From positions 992,001 to 1,056,000 of the forward strand of contig NZ_BTTW01000001.1 in the NCBI RefSeq assembly GCF_036245865.1: a stretch of 64,000 bases of DNA. The letters run 5' to 3'. The stretch's first letter is position 1, and each line of letters starts with the position of its first letter. The stretch comes from Corallococcus caeni. Lineage in GTDB: Bacteria; Myxococcota; Myxococcia; Myxococcales; Myxococcaceae. The position numbers were made by a program, and so were the translations under genes. The notes beneath the pieces are model-generated. The model was not told the origin of the DNA and made no database searches. It saw nothing but the letters and a program-made list of their open reading frames with translations. Below, in pieces: positions 26,642-35,700 of the stretch.

Positions 26642-28057
26642 CTACCGTCTGGCGGAGAGCCGCCAGCGCTCCGGTGCGTCCGGCAGGAGGCTGGCGGCGA
26701 AGTCCATCTCCAGCCCCCGCAGCGCCGGGCCGGTGACGACGGGCGTCCCTTCCTCCCCGTCGTCGCGCACCCAGCCGGGCAGGTGCAGCAGGCCCCCTTC
26801 CCCACCCTCCGCGTCCCACGCGGAGGCCGCGCCGTCCGCCCAGCCGTGGGGCTCGTCGCGCGCCGTCAGCCGGTCCACGTGCACGGTGACGTGGGAGCGC
26901 GCGGCGGAGGCGTCCCGGCCCGTCAGCGCGAGCGCCACGTCCAGCACCCGCGCCCGCAGCTCCCGCTCGCGGCGCACGTCGTCCGGGAGGCTGGCCACGG
27001 CGAGCAGGCACGCGCCGCCCAGCACCCGCACCTCCAGCCCGGCCTCGCGCGCCAGGGTGCTCGCGCGCTCCAGGCCCGCGTCCAGGTCCTCCATCGCGGC
27101 GGGGCCCGGCTCGCCCGTCAGCCGGGCCTCCACGTACAGCCCCACCGCGCGCGGCACCTCCACCGGCGCCGCGCCGCCCAGCACCGCGCCCCGGAGGTCC
27201 TCCAGCAGCGCGTCCACGTCCGGGTAGCGCTCCTCGCGCGCCTTGCGCAGACACCGCAGCACGACGGCGTCCAGCGCGGCGGACACCGGCGCGTGCTCGC
27301 CTGGACGCGGCGGAGGGGCGTGCAGGTGCAGCTGCTCCACCTCGTGGCGGGTGGTGCCCTGGAAGGGTGGCACGCCCGTGAGCAACTGGAAGAGGAGCAC
27401 GCCCACGGCGTACAGGTCCGTGCGCGCGTCCGGCACCTCGCCGCGGATCTGCTCCGGCGCCATGGACAGCGGCGTGCCCAGCACCACGCCGGTGTGCGTG
27501 AGCGACGAACTGCCCGGGGCGCCCGGCACCAGCCCCTTCGCCACGCCGAAGTCCACCAGCTTCACGGCGGGGCCGCCGCGTCCGGGCCCAAGCCGCACCA
27601 CGTTCTGCGCCTTCAGGTCGCGGTGCACCACGCCCGCCGCGTGCGCCACCCGCAGCGCCGCGCCCACCTGCTCCATCACCGCCAGCACCTCGCGCGGGGA
27701 CAGCGGCCCGCGCGTGGCCAGCTCCGCCGCCAGGTCCTGGCCCTCCAGCCACTCCATGGCGATGAAGGGCCGGCCGTCCGACAGCTCGCCGTACCCCAGC
27801 ACCGTGACGATGTGCGGGTGGCTCAGCCGCTGCAACGTGGCCGCCTCGCGCCGGAAGCGCCGCAGCGCCACCGCCGCCGCGGCCACCTGCGGGTGCAGCA
27901 CCTTCAGCGCGGCGGGCACGCCGGAGCGCGCGTGCCGCGCCCGGTACAGCGCGGACACGGGGCCCTGCACCTGGACGCGGTCCACGACCCACTCGCCCAC
28001 GAGCGCGCCGGGCCGCAGCTCCTCACCGTAGAGGGCCTCCTCGCCGTTGCCCGCCAT
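26642..28057 (-). CDS. Ser/Thr protein kinase with C-terminal cyclase-like domain
   Basis: 471 residues. Kinase domain at about 20-290: Lys52 in AALKVLHPQ, HRDLKAQN (Ala-Gln where Pro-Glu/Ala is usual), VDFGVAKG, MAPEQIRGE and DLYAVGVLLFQLLTG. The glycine loop is degenerate (VQGPVSALYRA). The C-terminal part (about 305-430, beginning AVGLYVEARLTGE) resembles a degenerate class III cyclase-like domain without catalytic metal-binding Asp pairs. No membrane segment, so it is cytoplasmic. It lies three bases after the stop of an upstream lipoprotein gene, so both are likely co-transcribed. It converges on the FHA activator, a plausible but unproven substrate. Confidence 0.85.
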   Translation of the reverse strand: MAGNGEEALYGEELRPGALVGEWVVDRVQVQGPVSALYRARHARSGVPAALKVLHPQVAAAAVALRRFRREAATLQRLSHPHIVTVLGYGELSDGRPFIAMEWLEGQDLAAELATRGPLSPREVLAVMEQVGAALRVAHAAGVVHRDLKAQNVVRLGPGRGGPAVKLVDFGVAKGLVPGAPGSSSLTHTGVVLGTPLSMAPEQIRGEVPDARTDLYAVGVLLFQLLTGVPPFQGTTRHEVEQLHLHAPPPRPGEHAPVSAALDAVVLRCLRKAREERYPDVDALLEDLRGAVLGGAAPVEVPRAVGLYVEARLTGEPGPAAMEDLDAGLERASTLAREAGLEVRVLGGACLLAVASLPDDVRRERELRARVLDVALALTGRDASAARSHVTVHVDRLTARDEPHGWADGAASAWDAEGGEGGLLHLPGWVRDDGEEGTPVVTGPALRGLEMDFAASLLPDAPERWRLSARR

Positions 28058-28060
28058 GGG

Positions 28061-29626
28061 CTAGCGCTTGCTCGTGACGCCGTCCTGGGGCGGCGGCGGT
28101 TCCGACCTGCGCTTGCACAGGTCGCGGTGCTGGGCATCCACCAGGTCACATGCTCCGTTGAGGTAGACGGTGACGGGCTCCGCCCAGGGGTCGTTGGCCC
28201 CGTCCCGGCACTTCTCGAAGTCGCCGTCCCCCCCCAGGAGCGGACCGTCCTGCATCTCGCACCGGTTCGTGGCCACCGTGTCGCTGCCCCAGCACGGCCC
28301 CGTCACCCTGGCCGCGCAGTCCTCGTGCGTGCCCGGCAGCGCGCACACGCGGTAGGTCGCGTACGCCAGGCCGGACACCCAGCCCGGGTCGTAGCAGGCG
28401 TAGAGGTCCTTGAAGATGGGCTCCGCCTGGGGAGACGGCGGCCGGTTGATCACGTAGCCGTCCCGCTTCCCCGCCGCCAGCGTCACGGTCACGTTGATGT
28501 CGTCGCGCAGCGCGTACCTCCCGAAGAGGTTGCCGTAGAAGGCGCCCTCGCGGATCCGGTACACGGCGCGCTCGGAGAGCGGGGCCTGCACGCCGGCCGT
28601 GAAGCCCACGTTCGCCGTGCCCTCCGCGGCGCTGTCCCACGGCGCCGTCATCACCGTGAAGTACCCGCCCGACGACGGACAGGTGAAGCTCATGGAGGGG
28701 TCCGTGGCGGGGGAAGGCAGCGGGTTCGTGGAGCCGGCCGAGCAGCCCTGGCTGGAGGCCACGTGCCGCGTGTCTGCGCTGTCACAGCCGGCGATGCCCC
28801 GGCACACGCGCAGCACCATGCGCGCGTCCGAGCTGGAGCCCAGCGGCGTCCCGGAGGGGCAGCTCGGCGGGCCACCCGCGCCCACGGCGATGGTCTGACC
28901 CGCGGGGCACCAGCCCACCGAGTGCATCGTCCAGCCGCAGTCCCGCCCCGCGCCAGACGTCCGGCTCGCGCACGGCACCGAGCTGCTCACCGGCGAGGTC
29001 GCGGTCGGCAGCTGGTCGATGGGCTGCGTCCACGCATCCAGCGTGAACGGCTCCGCGATGCCGAGTTCGGGCTCGTGGAGTTCGCCGCGCATGGACAGCT
29101 CCACGCGGAAGCCCCGGCTGTTGTTGCGCGCCAGGAGGCAGGCCGTCACGCGCTTGAGGCACGCGTCGCCCGGCACCTCCGTGCGCCACCACGGACAGAG
29201 TCCCGCGGAGCCCGCCCATTCACTGCGCTGCGAGCCGGAGGGCTGCAAGGGATTGAGCCACTCGAGGGTCTCCCCTTCGCCCAGCGCACAGCCCACCAGG
29301 TACGCCATGAAGCGCTGCGCGAACGGGTCGCGCAGCTGGTTCTGCATGAGCGTGGCCTCACCGCTGGGAACCATCACGTCGGGGTCGAAGAGGGACTCCA
29401 GCGAGCTCGTGGCCAGCGCCTCGTTGGCGTCGTGGTTCGCGGCGATGGCGTTGACCACCAGCTCCTGCGTCGTGAGCGAGTTGGCGATGCGGATGTCCGA
29501 CTCACGCGTGCCGAGCTTCTCTTCGGCGCGAGGCCCCACGCCGGTGGCGTCCGGGAGCGCGGGCTCGCAGCCGGTCAGGGCCAGCAAGAGGAAACACCAG
29601 GGGACTCGGAGGACGGAGGAGGCCAT
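28061..29626 (-). CDS. Cys-rich lipoprotein of unknown function
   Basis: 521 residues from ATG 29626, preceded by AAGGAG at good spacing. Signal peptide with lipobox (LLLALTGC, Cys at about 18). The rest is a long Cys-rich secreted domain with no recognised family: many paired Cys, Ser/Pro/Gly-rich stretches, and segments such as GYVINRPPSPQ and CYDPGWVSGLAYATYRVC. It is probably an outer-membrane or surface protein. It precedes the cytoplasmic kinase gene with three bases between stop and start. The high Cys content suggests disulfide-stabilised folding in the periplasm or at the surface. Confidence 0.7.
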   Translation of the reverse strand: MASSVLRVPWCFLLLALTGCEPALPDATGVGPRAEEKLGTRESDIRIANSLTTQELVVNAIAANHDANEALATSSLESLFDPDVMVPSGEATLMQNQLRDPFAQRFMAYLVGCALGEGETLEWLNPLQPSGSQRSEWAGSAGLCPWWRTEVPGDACLKRVTACLLARNNSRGFRVELSMRGELHEPELGIAEPFTLDAWTQPIDQLPTATSPVSSSVPCASRTSGAGRDCGWTMHSVGWCPAGQTIAVGAGGPPSCPSGTPLGSSSDARMVLRVCRGIAGCDSADTRHVASSQGCSAGSTNPLPSPATDPSMSFTCPSSGGYFTVMTAPWDSAAEGTANVGFTAGVQAPLSERAVYRIREGAFYGNLFGRYALRDDINVTVTLAAGKRDGYVINRPPSPQAEPIFKDLYACYDPGWVSGLAYATYRVCALPGTHEDCAARVTGPCWGSDTVATNRCEMQDGPLLGGDGDFEKCRDGANDPWAEPVTVYLNGACDLVDAQHRDLCKRRSEPPPPQDGVTSKR

Positions 29627-29745
29627 CGCGCGAACACTCCTTGGGCAGGAATCGGAAATGGGATGCGAAGGAAACCCCAGGCGCGGCCTTCTTGTCTCCC
29701 TGTAGCGCGAAAGGTTACGGGCGCGGACCTGAGTAGCGTTTCCCG

Positions 29746-32700
29746 TTACAGCGCTGCCGGTGCGAGCGCGGCACGCAGTGCGTGGAAACACGTAGACCAC
29801 AGGGGGGCCTCCGCCACGGCGGGCGCGGCGCGTTCGAGCCACGCGCGGGCCTCGGCCATGGCACCCGTGCGGCGCGCGATGCCGGTGGCCTGCAGGAGGA
29901 TCTCCGCCTTCTCGTCCGGCGACGCCAGCGCGTCCGCTTCCGTGCAGAGCGCTTCCCAATCCGTTGCATGGAAGGCGCCGGCGGTCCGCTGATGGACCTG
30001 GAGCTCCACGAGGCGCCGCATGATGGCGGTGGGCGGCAGGGACTCCGGCGGACAGCGCTGGGAGATCCAGGCGAGCTGCCGGGCCGCCGCCGCCTCGTCT
30101 CCCGCGGCGGCCTGGATGCGGGCGAGGAGCAGCGCGTCCACGGGCACGGGGTGTTCACGGAAGAAGCGCACGCCCAGCTCGTACGCGCGCTGCGCGAAGG
30201 GGAGCGCTTCGTCCAGGCGGCCCTGCATGTAGAGGACCTCGGCCAGGTTGAACGTGGACCAGCGCTCCATCTGCGCGTGGGCCAGCTCGCGGCCCAGCGC
30301 CATGGCGCGGCGCAGGTCGGCTTCCATGCGCGGCACGTCGCCCTGGCGCAGCCACAGGAGGACGCGGTTGCTGAGCACGGCGGCCTTGTGCAGCCCGTCG
30401 CCCGCGGCCTCGCAGCGCTCCAGGGCCTCGTCGAAGCGCGCGGCGGCTTCCGGGGCGCGGTCCAGGAAGGTGAGCGCGGAGCCCAGCAGGGCCAGCGACA
30501 CGACCAGCGTCTCGTGGTCCCTGGCGCTCTCCGCGCCTTCGGCGGTGGACGTGAGCACGCGGGCCGCGGCGGCCCACTCGCCCTGGCGCACGTGCAGGCG
30601 GCCCCGGGCCAGGCCGCACCGGAGCGACAGGCGCGGCGCGTCCAGGGGCTCTATGGCGTCAAGGGCTTCGCGCGTGCACGCGGCGGAGCCGTCCGAGTCC
30701 TCCATCCAGTCGCGCGCGGTGGCCTCCTCCAGCAGCAGGTCCACTTCGAGCGCCGCGTCGCCCCGGACGCGGGCCAGGGCACGCGCGGCGGACAGGTCCG
30801 CGAGGCTCTCACGGAAGCGCTGGAGGCGATGGCGCACCTTGCCGCGTCCCGCGAGCGCCTGGGCCCGGCGCGCGTCGTCGGACTCCGGAAGGAGCGCGAG
30901 CGCGCGCGTGTAGTGCTGCTCCGCCTCCACGGGCAGGTGGCCCGCGCGAGCCTCCTCCGCGAGCGCGAGGTAGTCCCGCGCGGCTTCCTGGTGGGCGCCG
31001 CAGACCGCCGCGTGGTGGGCACGGCGGCGGCGTTCGGCCACGTCCTCGCCCACGCTGGCCTTGAGCGCGGCGGCGTGCAGCGCGCGCCGGGGCGCGGGAG
31101 GCAGCAGGGCCTCCAGGGCCTCGCGCAGCAGCGGGTGGCGGAAGGCAAAGCGGCCCGGGCCCGAGGGGCGCAGGAGGCCCGCGCGGGTCAGGCGTTGCAG
31201 GCCCGCGCCCGCGTCCAGGGAGGCCGCGCGCGACAGCTCCGGCCCGGTGGTCAGGTGGCGCAGCGCCGCGTCCACCCGCCCCACGTCCACCTCCGTGCCG
31301 AGCACCGCGCACAGCCGCGCGAGCACGCGGTGGACCTCCGGGAGGCCCGCGAGCACGCGCGGGGCCAGCCGCTCGAACAGCGGCGTGACGGAGACGTCCA
31401 GCAGCGCGTCCGGGGCGACGTACCACCCACCGCCCGGAGCTGACCGCAGGGCCCCGGCGGCGCGGAGAGCGCGCGCCAGCTCGACGAGGGACAGGGGCAC
31501 GCCTTGCGCCAGGTGTTCCAGGCGCGCGAGCACGGGCTCGGGGATGTGCTCCGCCGGGCGCAGCAGGTGGACGAGCACCGCGCGGCTCGCCTCGGGAGGA
31601 AGGGGCGGCAGCGGATGGCGGGAGGCGAGGGCACTGCGTTCGCCCAGGTGGGGGCGCAGGCCCAGCAGCGAGGGGCGCCCGGCGAGGCACATCCACAAGG
31701 GCGCCCGGGGCCCTTCCAGCGTGGCGCGCTCCAGGACATCCAGGCTCAACGGATCCGCGAGGTGCGCGTCGTCCAGCAGCAGCACGAGCGGTGCTTCCCG
31801 GGCCTGGGCCAGGAGCGCGTCGGCCAGGGCACGGGGATCCGCGGACGGACGGCCCACGACGGCGCGCAGGGCATCCAGCAGGGAGCTGGACACCGACGCA
31901 TCCGGAGGCGGCGCGCGCAGGCGGACGACACGCGCGCGACCTTCGGCCTCCAGCCGGGACGCGAGCGCCTTGAGCAGCCGCGACTTGCCATGCCCCACTT
32001 CACCCGTGAGCACGCCCAGGCCTGGCACCGACGATGAAAGGCTCCGCTCCGCATCCGAGACCAGTGCCTCCAGCACCGCGTCGCGGCCCACGAACGGCGG
32101 AGGTTCCCCATCAACGCGCGCGCCCTCCTCGTCATGGAGGCGCAGGCGGAAGACCGTTCCAGCCTCGTGCGCGGCGTCCACGGCGCGTGCGCCCTCCGCG
32201 GCCGATTGCAGCGCGATGGGCGCACGCTTCTCGGACTCGGCCTCGCTGTCGTCCTGCTTCGCGATGGGCTCGACCCAGCCGGGCTCGAGCCTCGCGGCGG
32301 CCTCCGCCGTCACGCGCACTTCGCCCGGCGCGACCGCCCGTCCCCACCACGTCTCCGGCCGCTCCAGCGCGGCGCCCGCGATGCGCGGCAGTGCCGTGCC
32401 GGGATGCACGTAAAGCACCGCGACGTGCAGGGCCGCCGCCGCTTCTCCGGACTCCACCAGCCTCCGTGCCGCGAGCGCGCCCGCGCGCACGTTCGCTTCC
32501 GCGGACAACGACTCACAGAAGACGAGCAGGTACCCACCCGCCGCGACCCGCGCCAGCACCCCTCCGAATGGCTCCAGCGTGGCCGCCAGCCCGTCCACCG
32601 ACGCCGCCGTGCGCAGGCCCAGCACCGCCACCGGGCGCGCTCCCGCGAACGTCGTCGACGCCTGCGCCGGCCTCGCGTCCTTCGCTCCGACGATTCCGGG

Positions 32701-33606
32701 GAGCGCGGGCCCTTCCGCGCACGCGGCCTCGAACGCGGCCAGCACGTCCCCGGCGCTCGCGTACCGTTCCGCCGGCTCCTTGGCCAGACACCGCGCCACC
32801 ACCGCGTCGAGCGCCACCGGGACGTGCGCCCGTTCGGATACGCGCGGCGGACGCCGGCTCACGTGTCCTTCGCGCACCTCGTCCGCGCTGCCATGGAACG
32901 GCGGCGTGCCCGTGAGCAATTCGAAGAGCAGCACGCCCAGCGCGTAGACATCCGCCGCCGTGCCCGCCTCGCGCGCGTCCAGGCACTGCTCCGGCGCCAT
33001 GTAGACCGTCGTGCCCGCGCGGTTCCCCGCCTCCTCCGCCGGCCCGTCCTCCAGCCTCCGCGCGAGCCCGAAGTCCAGGAGGCTCAGCGCGCCACCCTCG
33101 CGCAGGAAGATGTTCTCCGGCTTGAGGTCCCGGTGCGCGAGCCCCACCGCATGCACGCGCGCCACCGCCGGACACAGCCCCGTCAAGAGCTCCCGCACCC
33201 GAGCCACGGACGCCGCGCCCGTCCCCGGCAGCGCCGCCATCCACGCCGCGAGCGTCTGCCCTCGCAACAGCTCCTGCACCAGGAACGGCCTGCCCCCGAC
33301 CCGCCCCTCCTCCAGCACCGCCGGCACCGTGGGCGGCCCCACGCGCCGCAGCGCCTCCGCCTCGTGGGCGAAGCGCGCATGGTGCGGCCCCAGGCCCACC
33401 TTGAGCGCCACCTCGCGGCCATCCACCTCGCGCACCGCGGTGAAGACGTGAGCGAAGCCGCCCACCCCCAACAGGGCGGCACCGGACAGGCCGGGGACGT
33501 CGGGGATCGCCAGCGGCTCCAGGGGAAGACCGGACCCGGCGGCGACGCCATTCACGGGACACGCCGCGCCGGGCGCGAGGCGGCGGTGGCAGACCGGACA
33601 GCGCAT
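29746..33606 (-). CDS. Ser/Thr kinase-ATPase-TPR signalling protein
   Basis: 1286 residues. Order: an N-terminal zinc-ribbon-like CPVCHRRLAPGAAC (3-16); a kinase domain at about 40-295 with Lys69, HRDLKPEN (H158-D160), LDFGLAR and MAPEQCLD; a degenerate cyclase-like region (about 320-445); an ATPase domain with Walker A GEVGHGKS (535-542) and Walker B LVLLLDDAH (AfsR/MalT-type STAND ATPase); and TPR-like helical repeats from about 880 to the end. There is no membrane segment. STAND ATPases oligomerise on ligand binding; here a kinase would be the output. The next upstream gene on this strand is an OPT transporter with 15 bases between, suggesting an operon. Confidence 0.88.
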   Translation of the reverse strand: MRCPVCHRRLAPGAACPVNGVAAGSGLPLEPLAIPDVPGLSGAALLGVGGFAHVFTAVREVDGREVALKVGLGPHHARFAHEAEALRRVGPPTVPAVLEEGRVGGRPFLVQELLRGQTLAAWMAALPGTGAASVARVRELLTGLCPAVARVHAVGLAHRDLKPENIFLREGGALSLLDFGLARRLEDGPAEEAGNRAGTTVYMAPEQCLDAREAGTAADVYALGVLLFELLTGTPPFHGSADEVREGHVSRRPPRVSERAHVPVALDAVVARCLAKEPAERYASAGDVLAAFEAACAEGPALPGIVGAKDARPAQASTTFAGARPVAVLGLRTAASVDGLAATLEPFGGVLARVAAGGYLLVFCESLSAEANVRAGALAARRLVESGEAAAALHVAVLYVHPGTALPRIAGAALERPETWWGRAVAPGEVRVTAEAAARLEPGWVEPIAKQDDSEAESEKRAPIALQSAAEGARAVDAAHEAGTVFRLRLHDEEGARVDGEPPPFVGRDAVLEALVSDAERSLSSSVPGLGVLTGEVGHGKSRLLKALASRLEAEGRARVVRLRAPPPDASVSSSLLDALRAVVGRPSADPRALADALLAQAREAPLVLLLDDAHLADPLSLDVLERATLEGPRAPLWMCLAGRPSLLGLRPHLGERSALASRHPLPPLPPEASRAVLVHLLRPAEHIPEPVLARLEHLAQGVPLSLVELARALRAAGALRSAPGGGWYVAPDALLDVSVTPLFERLAPRVLAGLPEVHRVLARLCAVLGTEVDVGRVDAALRHLTTGPELSRAASLDAGAGLQRLTRAGLLRPSGPGRFAFRHPLLREALEALLPPAPRRALHAAALKASVGEDVAERRRRAHHAAVCGAHQEAARDYLALAEEARAGHLPVEAEQHYTRALALLPESDDARRAQALAGRGKVRHRLQRFRESLADLSAARALARVRGDAALEVDLLLEEATARDWMEDSDGSAACTREALDAIEPLDAPRLSLRCGLARGRLHVRQGEWAAAARVLTSTAEGAESARDHETLVVSLALLGSALTFLDRAPEAAARFDEALERCEAAGDGLHKAAVLSNRVLLWLRQGDVPRMEADLRRAMALGRELAHAQMERWSTFNLAEVLYMQGRLDEALPFAQRAYELGVRFFREHPVPVDALLLARIQAAAGDEAAAARQLAWISQRCPPESLPPTAIMRRLVELQVHQRTAGAFHATDWEALCTEADALASPDEKAEILLQATGIARRTGAMAEARAWLERAAPAVAEAPLWSTCFHALRAALAPAAL

Positions 33607-33621
33607 GCGGATGCCCGAAGG

Positions 33622-35502
33622 CTACCAGAGCGCTCGCGCCAGCACGATGCCCACCCCCACCAGCCCCTCGCCCGCGATGAGCCCGGCCGCCAGCGTCACG
33701 CCAGGCCCTTCCGACGCTGGCCTCCACCGGCGGGCCAGTTCCCACCCCAGCCCGCCCAGGAAGAACCCCAGGCACGTGGAGGCCGGCAGCAGACAGGCCA
33801 GCCCCACCCCCACGGCGGACGGCGTCCAGCGGCGGAGGCGCTCCGGCAGCGCCTGCTCGCCCAGCGTGAGGACCGCCGCCGCCAGCGCGGCCCAGGCCAT
33901 GGCGCTTCGCAGGTCCGCCGACACCGCGCCCAGCCCCGACGCCAGCACCCGCGCCACGCCCGCCGTCACCGTCGCGGCCGGCGCCGGGAAGCGCTCCGAC
34001 CCCAGCACGGACGGGTCCGGCACCAGCAGGTAGAACAGCGGCACCACCACCAGCGCCCCCACGACACACCCCAGGAGCTGCGCCAGGAACACGCGGCGCG
34101 GATTCGCCCCCAGCAGGTGCCCGGCCTTCAGGTCCGTGAGCAGGTCCGCGGACGAGGACGCCGCGTTGACCGTGAGGCCCGCCGTCGCCAGGTTCGCCTT
34201 CACGTCCCCGGGCAGCAGCACGCCGTACGTCAACTGCGTCACCTGCCCCAGCGCGCCCACGGGGCTCACGTCCGTCTCGCCCGTGACGCGGCAGGAGATG
34301 AGGCACAGCACGAACGACAGCGCCACCGCGAGCAGCGCGTGCGGCACCGGCACGTCGAAGCCCACCCGCGCCAGCGCCACCGTCGCGGGCGTCAGCACCA
34401 GCATCCCCGCGACCCACCACCGCCCGGGCACCTGGAGCGCTTCAATGGGATGGGGCGCCTGCCGCGACGCCCCGCCCCAGAGTCCCCGCAGCGCCCGGCC
34501 CCACACCCGGGCCTGGAGCGCGAACTGCAACAGCGACGCGGTGGTGAGCGCCGCCGCGCCCGGCCACAGCGCCCACGCGAGGAAGTCCCCGTCCGGAGCC
34601 ACCACGCCCGCCGCCATCAACCGGGGCGCGACGACGCCGTGGACGACGAGCGCCCCCAGCAACATGGACGCGGTCACCCGCACGCCCAAGAGCGCGCCCC
34701 CGCCCACCGGCATCAACCCCGTCTCCAGCGCGAACCCCAGCCGCTCCAGCGGCACCCCACCCAGCGTCCCGGGAAACGCATACGCATACGGCACGCGCCC
34801 GAAGCCATCGCGCGCGAGCGTCAACAGCCCCGCGACCAGCCCGCCCACGCCCAGCATCCGCAGCCGGGGCCCCGCCGCCTCGCCGCCCGCGTGCAGCGCG
34901 CGAGCCGTCGCCGCCGCGGCCGTCCCCGACGCGAACGGGAGCTGCTCCCGGTCCACCAGCTGCCGCTTGAGCGGCACCGCGAACAGGACGCCCAGCGCGG
35001 ACAGCAGGAACGTCCACGCCAGCAGCGTCACCCCGGGCAGGTGGTGCCCCGTGGTGAGCAGCCACGCGCCCTGCACCGACACGAGCGCGCCCCCCGTCGC
35101 GTACCCCGCCGACGACGCCACCGTCTGCGCGCAGCCCAGTTCCAGCAGGGACAGCGGCGCGCCCGCGACGCGGGGACTCAAGCGCCGGAGCGCCCCATGC
35201 GTCGCGGACGCGAGCAGCGCGGCGGTGACGGCCACCCCGAACGCCACGCCCGTCTTCAGGCCCGCGTAGAGGTTGGTGGCGCAGGTGAGCACGCCCAGCC
35301 CCGCGCCCAGCGCCACCGCCCGCAGCGTCAGCTGGGGCAGCCGGTCGCCCTGGTACACGTGGTTGAGCCAGTAGGTGTCCACCTCCGCCTGCGAAGCCCC
35401 GGGGATGCTCAGCAGCGTCAACGAGGCGTCGGTGGGCGCGTCCCCGGCGGGGACGGCGCGGGGAGCAGGGGCCGGCATGCGCGGCCCATCCTCCCCGTTC
35501 AT
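33622..35502 (-). CDS. OPT family oligopeptide/metal-chelate transporter
   Basis: About 626 residues with 14-16 hydrophobic segments covering most of the length. OPT-type features include GLGVLTCATNLYAGLKTG near the N-terminus and the loop TDVSPVGALGQVTQLTYGVLLPG-like segment (written in part) near the middle, both common in bacterial OPT proteins importing oligopeptides or metal-siderophore complexes. It acts in the inner membrane. The start is uncertain: ATG 35502 is used here, but ATG 35478 has a better-spaced GGGGAGG. The first 40 residues are not membrane-embedded. It is probably co-transcribed with the downstream STAND-kinase gene. Confidence 0.8.
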   Translation of the reverse strand: MNGEDGPRMPAPAPRAVPAGDAPTDASLTLLSIPGASQAEVDTYWLNHVYQGDRLPQLTLRAVALGAGLGVLTCATNLYAGLKTGVAFGVAVTAALLASATHGALRRLSPRVAGAPLSLLELGCAQTVASSAGYATGGALVSVQGAWLLTTGHHLPGVTLLAWTFLLSALGVLFAVPLKRQLVDREQLPFASGTAAAATARALHAGGEAAGPRLRMLGVGGLVAGLLTLARDGFGRVPYAYAFPGTLGGVPLERLGFALETGLMPVGGGALLGVRVTASMLLGALVVHGVVAPRLMAAGVVAPDGDFLAWALWPGAAALTTASLLQFALQARVWGRALRGLWGGASRQAPHPIEALQVPGRWWVAGMLVLTPATVALARVGFDVPVPHALLAVALSFVLCLISCRVTGETDVSPVGALGQVTQLTYGVLLPGDVKANLATAGLTVNAASSSADLLTDLKAGHLLGANPRRVFLAQLLGCVVGALVVVPLFYLLVPDPSVLGSERFPAPAATVTAGVARVLASGLGAVSADLRSAMAWAALAAAVLTLGEQALPERLRRWTPSAVGVGLACLLPASTCLGFFLGGLGWELARRWRPASEGPGVTLAAGLIAGEGLVGVGIVLARALW

Positions 35503-35700
35503 CCCCCTCCGCGCCACCCTTCCCGCCCGGCTTGTAACCCAGAAGGTCTCAATCCCTGTCGTCCCCCTCCCAATCACAGGCACGGAGATGTCACAGACTT
35601 CAACCTGATTTCATGGGACATCCGGAACTCCTGCATATACACTATCCGTGAACCGAGCCACGACTCATGGTGAGAAGGCGTCCGGTTCCGGAGTTCCCCG

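Noticed and set aside
26783..35673. Very long plus-strand frames (over 1000 residues) opposite the kinase, lipoprotein, STAND-kinase and OPT genes
   Set aside because: Third-position G+C shadow frames with no domain motifs; the minus-strand products are recognisable families.
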